A program made the translations under genes and the position numbers. Positions 37,145 through 47,024 of a stretch of 64,000 bases of DNA are shown one piece after another. The stretch's first letter is position 1, and each line of letters starts with the position of its first letter. The DNA lies in assembly GCF_013177675.1 (NCBI RefSeq), contig NZ_CP042652.1, positions 620,001-684,000 on the forward strand. Direction: 5' to 3'. The stretch is from Arcobacter acticola (lineage in GTDB: Bacteria; Campylobacterota; Campylobacteria; Campylobacterales; Arcobacteraceae). Below the pieces are notes generated by a model. The model saw only the letters and a program-made list of their open reading frames with translations. It was not told where the DNA came from and did no database searches.

Positions 37145-40131
37145 TGAAAAATATTTATGATTTTTTAAAGAATCTAAAAAATGAAAAAAGAGTAAAAGAG
37201 TGCCAACTTTTAATAGTAAATGATGATAGACAAGCTCAAATAGCTTCTGATATTGTGGCATATTTAGGTTTTAAATCTTTTGTTTTATCTGATTTTAGAG
37301 CAAATTTCGGAGATGATTTACTCTCTTTTTCTACAGAACTTCAAGATATTACAAAAGTTCTAAACTCTTATTATAACTACAAAAAACAAGACAAAATTTT
37401 GATTTCACCTATTAGAACTATTTCGTATGCACTTCCAAAAGAAAAGTGTTTTGATAGTTTTACTATAAATTTTGCTGATACTATTAAAATAGATGAATTT
37501 AAATCAAAACTTTACAACTGGGGATACTATTTTGTAGATATTGTTACAAGTGAAGGTGAAGTTTCTATTAGAGGAGATATTATAGATATCTGTCCTTTAG
37601 GAAGTGATTTAGGATTTAGGGTTTCACTTTTTGATGATGAAGTTGAGAGTATTAGAAAATTTGATATTGAAGATCAAAAATCACTAAAAGAAGAAATAGA
37701 AACTTTTTCTATTAACCCTGCATTTTTAGCACTTGATGAAGAATCAATGGGGGCTATTAATGAGCAAATAGAAACTGTTTCAAGTGATGCTTTTATCAAA
37801 GATATTCACTCTTTAGGTTTCTGGTATTTAAATGATTTAGGAGAATATTTACCTAATAATTTAAGTTCATTTATCACCCAAGAAGCTTTAGATGAAATCG
37901 AAGAAGTTTATGTTTTTGAAGAAAAAAGAATAAACAAAGATAAGTTTTTATTAACACCTCAAATATACAATAGTAAAACTTATCAAGAAATAGCACCTGC
38001 AAATGTAAAAGAGTTTATCTCTTTTCATAAAGAGAAAAAAATCACTATTATTTCAGGTACTGAAGCTAAGGTAAAAGCTTATGATTTAGATTTAAATGAC
38101 AAAAATATTAAATATGTTTTTGATAACTATATTCTAAATTTACTTGGAAATGATGAAGTAATAATCTCTTTAAATAAAGAAGTTAAAAAAAGAAGAAAGA
38201 AAAAAGTAAAACTAGTTCTTGATGAACTTCAATTAAATGACTATGTAGTACACGAAAAACATGGAATTGGTCAATACAAAGGAATTGAACCTGTTACAGT
38301 TATGGGCGCAAAAAGAGACTTTGTAATAGTTATGTATGCAGGTGATGACAAGCTTTTAATTCCTGTTGAAAATATAGATTTAATTGATAGATACGTAGCT
38401 GATGGAAGTTCATATGCTGTTGTTGATAAGCTAGGTAAGGGAAGCTTTGCTAAGCTAAAAGAAAAAGTAAAAGATAGATTATTTGCCATTGCAAATGATA
38501 TTATAAAATTAGCAGCAGCACGTGAACTTGTAAATGGTATCAAAATAAATACTGAGAAAAAACTACTTGAAGATTTTCCAAAAAGTGCTGGATTTGATTA
38601 TACAAAAGATCAAAAAAGAAGTATTAAAGAGATTTTTGCAGATTTAAGTAGTGGAAGAGTAATGGACAGACTTCTTTCAGGAGATGTTGGATTTGGTAAA
38701 ACTGAAGTTGCAATGAATGCAATGTTAGCAGTTGTTTTAGATGGTTTCCAAGCACTGTTTATTTGTCCAACTACACTTTTAGCTTCTCAACACTTCCATG
38801 GAATTCAAAAAAGATTCTCAGAATTTGGAATTAAAGTTGCTAAATTAGACGGAAAAACATCAGCTAAAGAAAAAACAAGTATTAAAAAAGCACTAGAAAA
38901 TGGTGATATTCAAATAGTAATTGGAACTCACTCATTATTAAGTGTTAAAACAAAGGATTTGGCTTTAGTGATTATTGATGAAGAGCATAAATTCGGAGTT
39001 AAACAAAAAGAGAAATTAAAACAATTAAGAGAAGATGTTCATATTTTCTCAATGAGTGCTACACCAATTCCAAGAACTTTAAATCTAGCCTTATCAAAAC
39101 TAAAAGGTATGAGTTCACTTCTTACCCCTCCAACAGAGAGATTAGGAGTTCGTACTTATGTAAAAGAGTTTAGTGATAAACTTATTAAAGAAGTTGTTTT
39201 AAGGGAAAAAAGAAGAGGTGGACAACTTTTCTATGTTCATAACAATATCGCTTCAATTGAAGCAAAAAAAGCAGATATAGAACAAATAGTTCCAGGAATA
39301 AAGATTCAAATAATTCACTCTCAAATAAAACCAGAATTAGCAGAAAAAATAATAGAAGATTTTGAAGAAAAAGAGTTTGATATATTACTTGCAACTTCAA
39401 TAGTTGAATCAGGACTTCACCTACCAAATGCAAACTCAATTATTATTGATGGAGCAGATAGATTTGGAATTGCTGATTTACATCAACTTCGAGGGCGAGT
39501 AGGGCGAAGTAATAAAGAGGGATTCTGTTACTACGTGGTTGAAGATAAAAAACAAATTACAGATGATGCAGTAAAAAGACTTGTTGCTCTTGAATCTAAT
39601 TCATATTTAGGAAGTGGAACAGCTTTAGCTCATCAAGATTTAGAAATCAGAGGTGGTGGAAATATCATCGGTGAAGCACAAAGTGGTCATATAAAACAAA
39701 TAGGATATGGTTTATATCTTAAAATGCTAGAAGATGCACTTGCAAGTCTAAGTGGTGATGAAAAAGCACAGAAAAAAACAGTTGATATTAAACTAGCAAT
39801 TTCAGCTTATATTTCAGATGATTATATCCATGAAGATAGAGTTAGACTTGAACTTTATAGAAGACTAAGTAAGGCTAGTGATATTCAAGAAGTATATAAA
39901 ATAGAAGAAGAGATGGAAGATAGATTTGGTAAACCAGATATCTTTACAAAACAGTTTATCGAACTAATAATCATAAAAATACTTGCCCTTGATAAAGGTA
40001 TTCAAACAATTAGTTCTTATGAAATGGCAATTACATTTACAAAAGCTGATGATACAAAAGAGACAATTAAATCTCCAAGCAAAGATGATGATGATATTAT
40101 TGCTACGACTTTAAGGTATTTGAGGAAGTAA
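37144..40131 (+). CDS. mfd: Transcription-repair coupling factor Mfd
   Basis: 995 residues from a GTG start. Degenerate UvrB-like N-terminal domains are at about 1-320. The RNA-polymerase interacting (CarD-like) domain is at about 355-430 (LNDYVVHEKHGIGQYKGIE). The RecG-like translocase has SGDVGFGKTE (Walker A), IIDEEHKFGVKQKE (DEEH box), FSMSATPIPRTLN and QLRGRVGRS. A C-terminal TRCF domain follows. Mfd removes stalled RNA polymerase at lesions and recruits UvrA. Length is normal for Campylobacterota Mfd. Confidence 0.96.
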   Translation: MKNIYDFLKNLKNEKRVKECQLLIVNDDRQAQIASDIVAYLGFKSFVLSDFRANFGDDLLSFSTELQDITKVLNSYYNYKKQDKILISPIRTISYALPKEKCFDSFTINFADTIKIDEFKSKLYNWGYYFVDIVTSEGEVSIRGDIIDICPLGSDLGFRVSLFDDEVESIRKFDIEDQKSLKEEIETFSINPAFLALDEESMGAINEQIETVSSDAFIKDIHSLGFWYLNDLGEYLPNNLSSFITQEALDEIEEVYVFEEKRINKDKFLLTPQIYNSKTYQEIAPANVKEFISFHKEKKITIISGTEAKVKAYDLDLNDKNIKYVFDNYILNLLGNDEVIISLNKEVKKRRKKKVKLVLDELQLNDYVVHEKHGIGQYKGIEPVTVMGAKRDFVIVMYAGDDKLLIPVENIDLIDRYVADGSSYAVVDKLGKGSFAKLKEKVKDRLFAIANDIIKLAAARELVNGIKINTEKKLLEDFPKSAGFDYTKDQKRSIKEIFADLSSGRVMDRLLSGDVGFGKTEVAMNAMLAVVLDGFQALFICPTTLLASQHFHGIQKRFSEFGIKVAKLDGKTSAKEKTSIKKALENGDIQIVIGTHSLLSVKTKDLALVIIDEEHKFGVKQKEKLKQLREDVHIFSMSATPIPRTLNLALSKLKGMSSLLTPPTERLGVRTYVKEFSDKLIKEVVLREKRRGGQLFYVHNNIASIEAKKADIEQIVPGIKIQIIHSQIKPELAEKIIEDFEEKEFDILLATSIVESGLHLPNANSIIIDGADRFGIADLHQLRGRVGRSNKEGFCYYVVEDKKQITDDAVKRLVALESNSYLGSGTALAHQDLEIRGGGNIIGEAQSGHIKQIGYGLYLKMLEDALASLSGDEKAQKKTVDIKLAISAYISDDYIHEDRVRLELYRRLSKASDIQEVYKIEEEMEDRFGKPDIFTKQFIELIIIKILALDKGIQTISSYEMAITFTKADDTKETIKSPSKDDDDIIATTLRYLRK

Positions 40132-40144
40132 AATATAGGACAAA

Positions 40145-40180
40145 AAAAAAGAGAAAGCATATTGCAACTTTCTCTTTTTT
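40145..40180 (+). terminator. Intrinsic terminator after mfd
   Basis: AAAAAAGAGAAAG / CTTTCTCTTTTTT stem of 13 pairs with a 10-base loop and T6 end, 13 bases after the mfd stop. Confidence 0.85.
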
Positions 40181-40198
40181 AACTTAGGGTTACATGTC

Positions 40199-40417
40199 TA
40201 GAATAAATCATTAGGAGGGATATTTATTCTATGTTAAAATTCAAAAAAAGATTTCATAAAAAATAAACTTAGGAGATTTATTTTGAGAAATCTTTTAAAA
40301 AAGAGAATGAAAGCACACTTTCTCTTTTTCGTACTTAAGGAAGAGCATGAACGATTTAAAAATAATTGTTTGTATTTTGGGTTGCTCTATAATAAATTAC
40401 TGCAAAATTTATTATGA
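40199..40417 (+). other. Possible small RNA/mini-ORF locus downstream of mfd
   Basis: After the mfd terminator there is a -10-like TAGAAT (40199-40204) and a strong GGAGG (40214-40218). An 11-codon ORF follows (MLKFKKRFHKK, 40231-40266). A second AGGAG (40271-40275) precedes TTG 40283 with a 44-codon basic/hydrophobic ORF. A hairpin (40297-40329, ending T5) lies inside the second ORF. The rest, up to 40494, shows only AT-rich DNA and a GTAAAAAGGGGGTTTTTAC hairpin (40441-40459). A short regulatory RNA with leader peptide(s) is possible; unproven. Confidence 0.3.
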
Positions 40418-40494
40418 AAGAATTATAATAAATCCAAGTGTGTAAAAAGGGGGTTTTTACATTAATATAAATTTTATTATCTAATTTTATTTTT

Positions 40495-41502
40495 TTATCT
40501 AAATTTAATCTCACAAACAACTTGAGCATGGTCACTATTTAGAAGTGAACCATTCTGATTTTTTTGTAAATGTTTATCCAACACTTCATAAGATGTTACT
40601 TCTGCTATATTATCTTTTGCTTTTTTATCAAATTTATTTGAAACAAAAATATAATCAAGTACATTTCCTTTTCCTGCAAAATAGCTTGTTGGTGTTCTTT
40701 TTACACCTTTAAATTCTGGATGAGGATTATAAACTTTTTTTTCATGAAGATGATAAGCATCTAAAAGTAAAAACCTATCATTTTTTCTTTTTTCTTCATG
40801 ATATTTTCTATTTGTTAAAGCATCAATAGTTAAAGAAAATTCTTTATCATTTAAATCTGTTAATAAAACTGCTGGTCTTTTTGTTCTTTTAATATTTGAG
40901 TAGAGTGAACTAGCTTCGCAAAGCCTTTGTTTTAAAGAAACAGAATAATTCTCTTTTAAAGCTTTTGAAACTTTTTCTATCTTTTCATCCATTGAAGAAT
41001 TTTCTGTGAAAATATATTCAAACTCATTATCTCTATTTGATTTTAAATGACAAACATAAACATCTAGTTCTTTTTCATCTTCTAAACAAATTGTAGCTTT
41101 AATAGGTTCCCTAGCAAATTTGAAAAAACCTTCATAATAGTGTTTTTTTAAAGCTAAAAAATCAATATCTACTTTTTTTAAGTTTTTAATAGGATATTTT
41201 GATGCAATTGCAACTGTTGTACTTATATAAATCTTATCATTATTTTTACTGATTCTTGCATTATCAACTGTTTTAAAATATTTAAACCCTAAGTCGCCTA
41301 CTAACTCTTTTAATGCAAGTTTAGAAAAAACTTCTTGAAAACCAATAATATCGCAATTCATATTTGTGATTTGCTCTTTTATCCAAGTTGTTTTTTCTAT
41401 CCATTGTAAAGGAGTAAATCTTTCTTTTTTTGTGTACCAAGAATAAGGAGGTTCAACAAATTGGTATAAATTAAAAGTGCCTATTCGTATTGTCATTTTC
41501 AT
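40495..41502 (-). CDS. Endonuclease/exonuclease/phosphatase family protein
   Basis: About 335 residues from ATG 41502, which overlaps the upstream stop as ATGA. EEP fold motifs: IRIGTFNLYQF (first strand), CDIIGFQEVF (catalytic E), VYVCHLKSNRDNEF, LLTDLNDKEF and NSDHAQVVCEI (catalytic D-H at the end). Substrates in this superfamily range from DNA to phosphoesters of lipids or nucleotides. No signal peptide, so it acts in the cytoplasm. Coupled to the GGDEF gene upstream. Confidence 0.85.
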   Translation of the reverse strand: MKMTIRIGTFNLYQFVEPPYSWYTKKERFTPLQWIEKTTWIKEQITNMNCDIIGFQEVFSKLALKELVGDLGFKYFKTVDNARISKNNDKIYISTTVAIASKYPIKNLKKVDIDFLALKKHYYEGFFKFAREPIKATICLEDEKELDVYVCHLKSNRDNEFEYIFTENSSMDEKIEKVSKALKENYSVSLKQRLCEASSLYSNIKRTKRPAVLLTDLNDKEFSLTIDALTNRKYHEEKRKNDRFLLLDAYHLHEKKVYNPHPEFKGVKRTPTSYFAGKGNVLDYIFVSNKFDKKAKDNIAEVTSYEVLDKHLQKNQNGSLLNSDHAQVVCEIKFR

Positions 41503-43214
41503 TTTTGTATAAAAATACAATTCCTTCCATTATTTTTAGCTTCATATAGAGAATCATCTGCTTCTTTATATAAAGCATTAGTATCTAAAAGTTCAAACCC
41601 TATTCTTGATGCAATTCCTATTGAAATAGTTAAATGTTCTGAGACCTTACTTCTTTTGTGCTCAATATGAAGTGATTCTATTTCATTTTTTATATTATTT
41701 GCAAATTCAATGACTTTGTCTTTATCAAGTCTTGTAATAATACCAAACTCTTCACCACCTAGTCTAAATGCAAAATCACTACTTCTATTTGTATATTTTT
41801 TAAGAACATTTGCAACTTCTATGAGAGCTACATCTCCTGCTTGATGTCCATAATTATCATTATAGTCTTTGAAATAATCTACATCTATTATTAAAAAAGA
41901 TAAATAGCTATTTTCTCTTTTTGCTCTGTTTATTTCTTTATCTATTTTTACATTAAAAAATCTTCTATTAAAAAGTTGTGTTAAATCATCTGTAATAGAC
42001 AGATGTTCAATATGTTTTTTATCTGTAATATTTGTTCTAATTGCAGTAAATCCAACTATTTCATCATCTTTAATTACAGGCTTTATTATTGCAAGAACCC
42101 AATAGTCATTATTGTTTTTATCTTTGTTTTTAATTTCACCTTTCCATTCTTTTTTACTAAGTAATGTATCCCACATATCTTTATAAAATGAATCAAGAGT
42201 ATCTGGATGTCTTATAAGACTATGGTTTTGTCCAATTAGTTCTTGTCTTGAATAAGCTGAAATTTTACAAAAAGCTTCACTTACATCTGTAATAATTCCT
42301 TCTTTATTTGTAGATGAAATTATAATATTTTCATTAACAATATCTACGTAGTCTTGTAATGTTCTTTTTGTAGCAATTTTATTCTCTAAAACACTATTTA
42401 AATTATTTGCAAGGGAAATAAATTCTTTAAAGGTTAAATTATCGGTATTAATTTTAATATCTTTTTTAGATGCTTTTTCAAAAGAAGAGGTCAAATTTTG
42501 AATATTTACTTTTATATATTTTGATAATTTTTTTGAAATTATATAAATAACAATTAAAATTAGAATAAAAATTGCCAATAAAGTTATAATTTCACTTTCT
42601 ATACTTTTTTTAAAAATTGCTTCTTTTCTAGCTAATTCTATTTCAATTTCATCTAAATATGCACCTGTTCCTATAATCCAACCATATTTTTCATACTCTT
42701 TTACAAATGCTAGTTTGTCAAATTCTTTTATTGTATCTGGCTTTTTAAATTTGTAAAATAAAAAACCATCTGTTTTTAATGAATCAATTTGTTTTTGTAA
42801 TAATTCTTTATCAGGATATTCTATTGCAGGTTCAAGTCTTTTTCTATCCCAAAGTAAAGCTTTTCCATCTAATGTATTTACAAAGATATAACCATCTTTA
42901 CCTACAACATATGATGCAAGTAAATTTAATATGTTATTTCTATTTTCTTTTTCTATTTCTTTTATATCACTATTAGCTGGTAATTTTTTAGTTAGTTCTT
43001 CTAGCATATTATTATTTTGATCTACTAAATTATAAATAATTTGGATTTCTTTTATTAATTCATTTTTTTTGTATTGAATAAATTCTTTTTTTATATGTTG
43101 AATGTCTTTTTTATGGCTCATATATTGGAAAAAAATAGATACAAAGAACACTACTGTAGTACATATAAAAGCAATAGAAAAAATGAATTTATTAATAAAT
43201 TTTGATAGTTTCAT
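41499..43214 (-). CDS. Diguanylate cyclase with Cache and PAS domains
   Basis: 571 residues. TM1 is about 10-30. The periplasmic Cache domain (about 35-190) has GKDGYIFVNTLDGKALLWD and YGWIIGTGAYLDEIE. TM2 is about 207-228, PAS about 290-395 (SAFSRQEL-like ISAYSRQELIGQNHSLIRHPD). GGDEF is about 405-571 with active-site GGEEF, and an RxxD inhibitory site (RSSD) five residues before it. It should make cyclic di-GMP with product inhibition. It overlaps the endonuclease/phosphatase gene by 4 bases. Confidence 0.9.
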   Translation of the reverse strand: MKLSKFINKFIFSIAFICTTVVFFVSIFFQYMSHKKDIQHIKKEFIQYKKNELIKEIQIIYNLVDQNNNMLEELTKKLPANSDIKEIEKENRNNILNLLASYVVGKDGYIFVNTLDGKALLWDRKRLEPAIEYPDKELLQKQIDSLKTDGFLFYKFKKPDTIKEFDKLAFVKEYEKYGWIIGTGAYLDEIEIELARKEAIFKKSIESEIITLLAIFILILIVIYIISKKLSKYIKVNIQNLTSSFEKASKKDIKINTDNLTFKEFISLANNLNSVLENKIATKRTLQDYVDIVNENIIISSTNKEGIITDVSEAFCKISAYSRQELIGQNHSLIRHPDTLDSFYKDMWDTLLSKKEWKGEIKNKDKNNNDYWVLAIIKPVIKDDEIVGFTAIRTNITDKKHIEHLSITDDLTQLFNRRFFNVKIDKEINRAKRENSYLSFLIIDVDYFKDYNDNYGHQAGDVALIEVANVLKKYTNRSSDFAFRLGGEEFGIITRLDKDKVIEFANNIKNEIESLHIEHKRSKVSEHLTISIGIASRIGFELLDTNALYKEADDSLYEAKNNGRNCIFIQK

Positions 43215-43373
43215 AGTTATTATTCTTAATATTATATTTTAAGTATATATTATATCAAAAGAAAAATAATTTCTTCTTTTTTACTTTGATTAAGTTTTCG
43301 TTAATATAAAATTTATAAATGGTTAAAATAATAATGTAACAATTTCAAATACCAAAATTAAAAAGGATTTAAA

Positions 43374-43820
43374 ATGACAACAAGAAATAAAATGATATCA
43401 GGATTAGCGTTAAGTACACTTTTAGCAACAGGATTATTTGCAGGAAATGAGCAAATGAAAAGAGATGGAAATTCATCTTGTATGATGAAAAAAGGTTCTA
43501 TGGATAAAGGTGGAAAGCATGGTGAAAGATCAGTAATAGGAATATTTAAAAGATTAAATTTAACTCCTGAACAAGATGCACAAATAGAAAAAATTGTACT
43601 TGAAAATAGAGCTAACATGGAAAGTTTTGATGATGCATTTACAAAAGATGGTTTTGATAAAGCTAAATATATTAAGATTATGAACGAAAAAAGAGATAAT
43701 ATGTTAAAATCTAATGCAGAAATATTAGAAAAATCTTATGCGATTTTAACACCAAAACAAAAAGAACAATTAAAAGTTTTAATGGATTTAAGAAAAGAAA
43801 AAATGGATAAAAAATTATAA
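43374..43820 (+). CDS. Spy/CpxP-like periplasmic protein
   Basis: 148 residues with a signal peptide ending near TGLFAGNE. The mature part is helical, basic and methionine-rich, with two LTxxQ-type motifs (RLNLTPEQDAQIEKI and ILTPKQKEQLKVL). Spy/CpxP proteins are envelope chaperones and sensors for metal or misfolding stress. Its position right before a two-component system suggests that it modulates that kinase. Confidence 0.85.
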   Translation: MTTRNKMISGLALSTLLATGLFAGNEQMKRDGNSSCMMKKGSMDKGGKHGERSVIGIFKRLNLTPEQDAQIEKIVLENRANMESFDDAFTKDGFDKAKYIKIMNEKRDNMLKSNAEILEKSYAILTPKQKEQLKVLMDLRKEKMDKKL

Positions 43821-43900
43821 GATTTTTTATAAATACCGTTAAAAGTAAATTGAAAATGATTAGGTTCCTTTCAAATAGGGACTATTTAAAAGGATAGATT

Positions 43901-44578
43901 TTGATAAAAATTGCAATGATAGAAGATGATTTAGAATTAGCAGATGTTCTAACACAATATTTAAAGCAGTTTAATATGGAAGTTACCAACTATGAAGAGC
44001 CATTTTTGGCTCTTTCATCTTTGAGAATAAATAAATACGATTTAATTATTTTAGATTTAACTCTTCCTGGAATGGATGGATTAGATGTTTGTAAAGCAAT
44101 AGTAAAAGATTTTAATATTCCAATTATAATTTCAAGTGCGAGAAGTGACATAACAGATAAAGTAATAGCTTTGCAATTAGGAGCAGATGATTATTTACCA
44201 AAACCTTATGATCCAAGGGAATTAGAAATTAGAATTAAAACAATTTTACGAAGATTTAATCACTCAAATGTACAAGAAGAAACTAATAACAAAACTTTTA
44301 TTTTAGATAGCGATAAAAGAGAAATTACAAAAAATGGAACTTATATTAAACTAACAGCAGGTGAATTTGAGGTATTATCTCTTTTTATTAAAAGAGAAGG
44401 TTTTATAATTTCAAGGGAAGATATATTTGAAAATTCAGATATATTAAATCAAGATTATGAAAGTACAGGTTCTTTAGCTGTTCTTATAAATAGAATAAGA
44501 CATAAAATAGAAGATAACTCAAAAGAACCACAATATTTACATACAATAAGAGGGATGGGGTATAAATTTACACAATGA
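43901..44578 (+). CDS. OmpR-family response regulator (CpxR-like)
   Basis: 225 residues from TTG 43901 (AAAGGATAGA upstream). The receiver has D52 (LIILDLTLPGMDG) and K in DDYLPKPYDPRE. The C-terminal winged HTH ends YLHTIRGMGYKFTQ. It overlaps the sensor kinase gene by 4 bases. With the Spy-like protein upstream it forms a CpxP-CpxR-CpxA-like unit; the actual signal is unknown. Confidence 0.9.
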   Translation: MIKIAMIEDDLELADVLTQYLKQFNMEVTNYEEPFLALSSLRINKYDLIILDLTLPGMDGLDVCKAIVKDFNIPIIISSARSDITDKVIALQLGADDYLPKPYDPRELEIRIKTILRRFNHSNVQEETNNKTFILDSDKREITKNGTYIKLTAGEFEVLSLFIKREGFIISREDIFENSDILNQDYESTGSLAVLINRIRHKIEDNSKEPQYLHTIRGMGYKFTQ

Positions 44579-45825
44579 ATAGACAATCAATATTTTTTAC
44601 AATCACTGTAAGTTTTATAATATCAGTATTATTAGTAATAGCTAGTTTTGTAGTATTAGTTACACATGATTATAGAGCTAAAGAGGGACAACTTTTAGAT
44701 AAATATATTCCTGTAATCAAAATGCTTGCAAGACAAGAAAGAGTTGGATTTGATGAAAACTTTTTAAAAAATCTTGAAGAAATAGAATATACACTTTTTT
44801 TGGATACTGGAAAAATAAATGCTATTACATATAATCCTAAAACGAAAGTATTAGTAGAAAAAAATCATCCCAAGTTTAATGATATTTTTAGAGTATTAAG
44901 TTTAGATAATACAAATTATATTTACATAAAAAAAAGAAATGACACCTTGTTAATTCGTGATAATAGTAGCTCAAATAGTAATTCTTTACTTTATATAACT
45001 TTAGTTTTTTCAATTTTATTAATTACAATTATTCTAGTTTATTTAATAACTCTTAGAAAACTAATACCTCTTAAAATACTAAAAGACAAAGTAAAAACCT
45101 TAGGTGATGAAAATTTTGATTTTGAGTGTTGTAATAGTAACTCAAAAGATGAAGTTTCTCTTCTAGGAATGGAGTTCAAAAAAACTGCTTTAAAATTAAA
45201 AAGCTTAAAAGAAGCTAGAAATATTTTTATAAGAAATATAATGCATGAACTTAAAACTCCTATTACAAAAGGTAAATTTTTAACGCAACTTGAACAAAAT
45301 GAAGAAAATAATGAAAAATTAAAATCAGTTTTTTCAAGACTTGAATCTTTGATAAATGAATTTGCCTCAATAGAAGAATTGATTTCCTCTTCAAAAAATA
45401 TAGAAAAAAAGATTTACTTCTTAGAAGATATTATTGATAATGCAAAAGATATTTTAATGATAGAAGATGAACATGTAATAGGAAAATTTGAAAATAAAAA
45501 ACTTGAAATAAATTTCAAATTATTTTCAATTGCAATAAAAAATCTAATAGATAATGCTGTGAAATATTCGCCAAATAAAGAAGTAATCATAAAAAATGAA
45601 AATGAAAATATAATTTTTGAAAATCAAGGTGAAATTTTAGAAAATCCATTGGAAAGCTATTTTGAACCATTTTCTTCAAATGAAGATAAATCAAAAGATT
45701 CTTTTGGCTTAGGTTTATATATAGTTCATAATATTTTAAAAGCAAATGCTTATACTTTAGAATATGAACACATAGATGGTATAAATAGATTTATATGTAA
45801 AAAGGATGAAGTATCTACGATATAG
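44575..45825 (+). CDS. Sensor histidine kinase (CpxA-like position)
   Basis: 416 residues with TM1 about 9-30, a short periplasmic part, and TM2 about 140-162. HAMP-like linker, then HisKA with H224 (RNIMHELKTPITKGKF), and HATPase with FGLGLYIVHNIL. It is compact for a two-TM kinase. Its 3' end overlaps the flavoprotein gene if that one starts at the ATC at 45813. Confidence 0.88.
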   Translation: MNRQSIFFTITVSFIISVLLVIASFVVLVTHDYRAKEGQLLDKYIPVIKMLARQERVGFDENFLKNLEEIEYTLFLDTGKINAITYNPKTKVLVEKNHPKFNDIFRVLSLDNTNYIYIKKRNDTLLIRDNSSSNSNSLLYITLVFSILLITIILVYLITLRKLIPLKILKDKVKTLGDENFDFECCNSNSKDEVSLLGMEFKKTALKLKSLKEARNIFIRNIMHELKTPITKGKFLTQLEQNEENNEKLKSVFSRLESLINEFASIEELISSSKNIEKKIYFLEDIIDNAKDILMIEDEHVIGKFENKKLEINFKLFSIAIKNLIDNAVKYSPNKEVIIKNENENIIFENQGEILENPLESYFEPFSSNEDKSKDSFGLGLYIVHNILKANAYTLEYEHIDGINRFICKKDEVSTI

Positions 45826-46979
45826 CAATTATAGGAGCTGGAGCTAGTTCTTTAATGCTAGCTTCTAATCTTGATAAAAATAAATACAAAAATATTTGTC
45901 TTATTGATACAAATGCAAAATTAGCTCCTAAAATAAAAGTCTCAGGTGGAGCAAAATGTAATATTACAAATGAACTTGTAAGCTCTAAGAATTATTTAGG
46001 TGATAGGAATTTTGTAAAAGAGTTATTAGAAAAATTTTCAAAAGATGATTTATTAACCTTTTTAAATAAAAATGGCGTATTTCCTAAAATTAATCCAAAA
46101 ATTGTAAAAGGAACATATTTTTGTAACTCTTCTCAAGATGTTATAGATATGTTTACAAAACTCACAACTCATATAAAAAAATATTTAAATACTACAGTTT
46201 TAGATGTGGAATTTAATAATCATTACAAAATAAAAACAGATACAAAACTAATAGAAGCAAAAAAACTTGTGGTGGCAAGTGGTGGATTATCATATGCAAT
46301 GTTAGGAGCTTCATCAATTGCTTTTGATATTGCAAAAAAGTTTGGGCATACAATAGAAAAACTTGAACCTGCACTTGTAGGGTTTACAGTACAAAAAGAG
46401 CAGTTTTGGTTTAAAAACCTTTCAGGACTTTCAGCACCTGTTCATACTTTTGTAGAAGGAAAAACTTTCGAAGGCTCACTTTTATTTGCCCATAAAGGCT
46501 GTTCAGGTCCAGTTATTTTAACAACTTCTCTTTATTGGAAAAAAGGAAAAATTGCAATTGATTTTTTACCTAAGAAAAAATTAGAGAGTTTTTTAACAGG
46601 AAATAAAATTATTTCAACAGCGCTACCACTTCCAAAAAGATTTATGCAAGAATTTTTAGCTTCTGTTGAACTAGAAGATAAAAGTATCTCAAAATTAACA
46701 AATGAAGACAAAGAAAAATTAAAACGACTAAAATATTATGAATTTCCACCTGCTGGAAACTTTGGATATACAAAAGCAGAAGTTACCAAAGGTGGCGTAA
46801 ATACAGATGAAATAGATCATAATAGTTTTGAAAGTTTAAAGCAAAAAGATTTATATTTTATTGGAGAATGTTTAGATATCACAGGTGAGTTAGGTGGGTT
46901 TAATTTTCAAATTGCCTTTAGTGAAGCCTTTGTTTGTGCTAAAGAGTTAAATAAATATAGACCTATCAAAGATGAATAA
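45813..46979 (+). CDS. HI0933/BaiN-type flavoprotein, start codon appears as ATC
   Basis: A Rossmann FAD-binding start (YDIAIIGAGASSLML) must be translated from before 45855, yet no ATG, GTG or TTG lies in frame before the TGA at 45807-45809. The codon before TAC-GAT-ATA is ATC (45813-45815), with AAAGG seven bases upstream. Typical family members begin M-Y-D-I, so ATG to ATC is the simplest explanation. The first ATG, 45855, would delete the GxGxxS loop. The family motif VSGGAKCNITN and the C-terminal GGFNFQIAFSEAFV are present. Members are NAD(P)/FAD oxidoreductases of uncertain substrate. Expression may be poor. Confidence 0.8.
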   Translation: MYDIAIIGAGASSLMLASNLDKNKYKNICLIDTNAKLAPKIKVSGGAKCNITNELVSSKNYLGDRNFVKELLEKFSKDDLLTFLNKNGVFPKINPKIVKGTYFCNSSQDVIDMFTKLTTHIKKYLNTTVLDVEFNNHYKIKTDTKLIEAKKLVVASGGLSYAMLGASSIAFDIAKKFGHTIEKLEPALVGFTVQKEQFWFKNLSGLSAPVHTFVEGKTFEGSLLFAHKGCSGPVILTTSLYWKKGKIAIDFLPKKKLESFLTGNKIISTALPLPKRFMQEFLASVELEDKSISKLTNEDKEKLKRLKYYEFPPAGNFGYTKAEVTKGGVNTDEIDHNSFESLKQKDLYFIGECLDITGELGGFNFQIAFSEAFVCAKELNKYRPIKDE

Positions 46980-47024
46980 AAGTTTATTTTTATACAATTA
47001 CAAAAAAATTAATAAAGAAGATTA

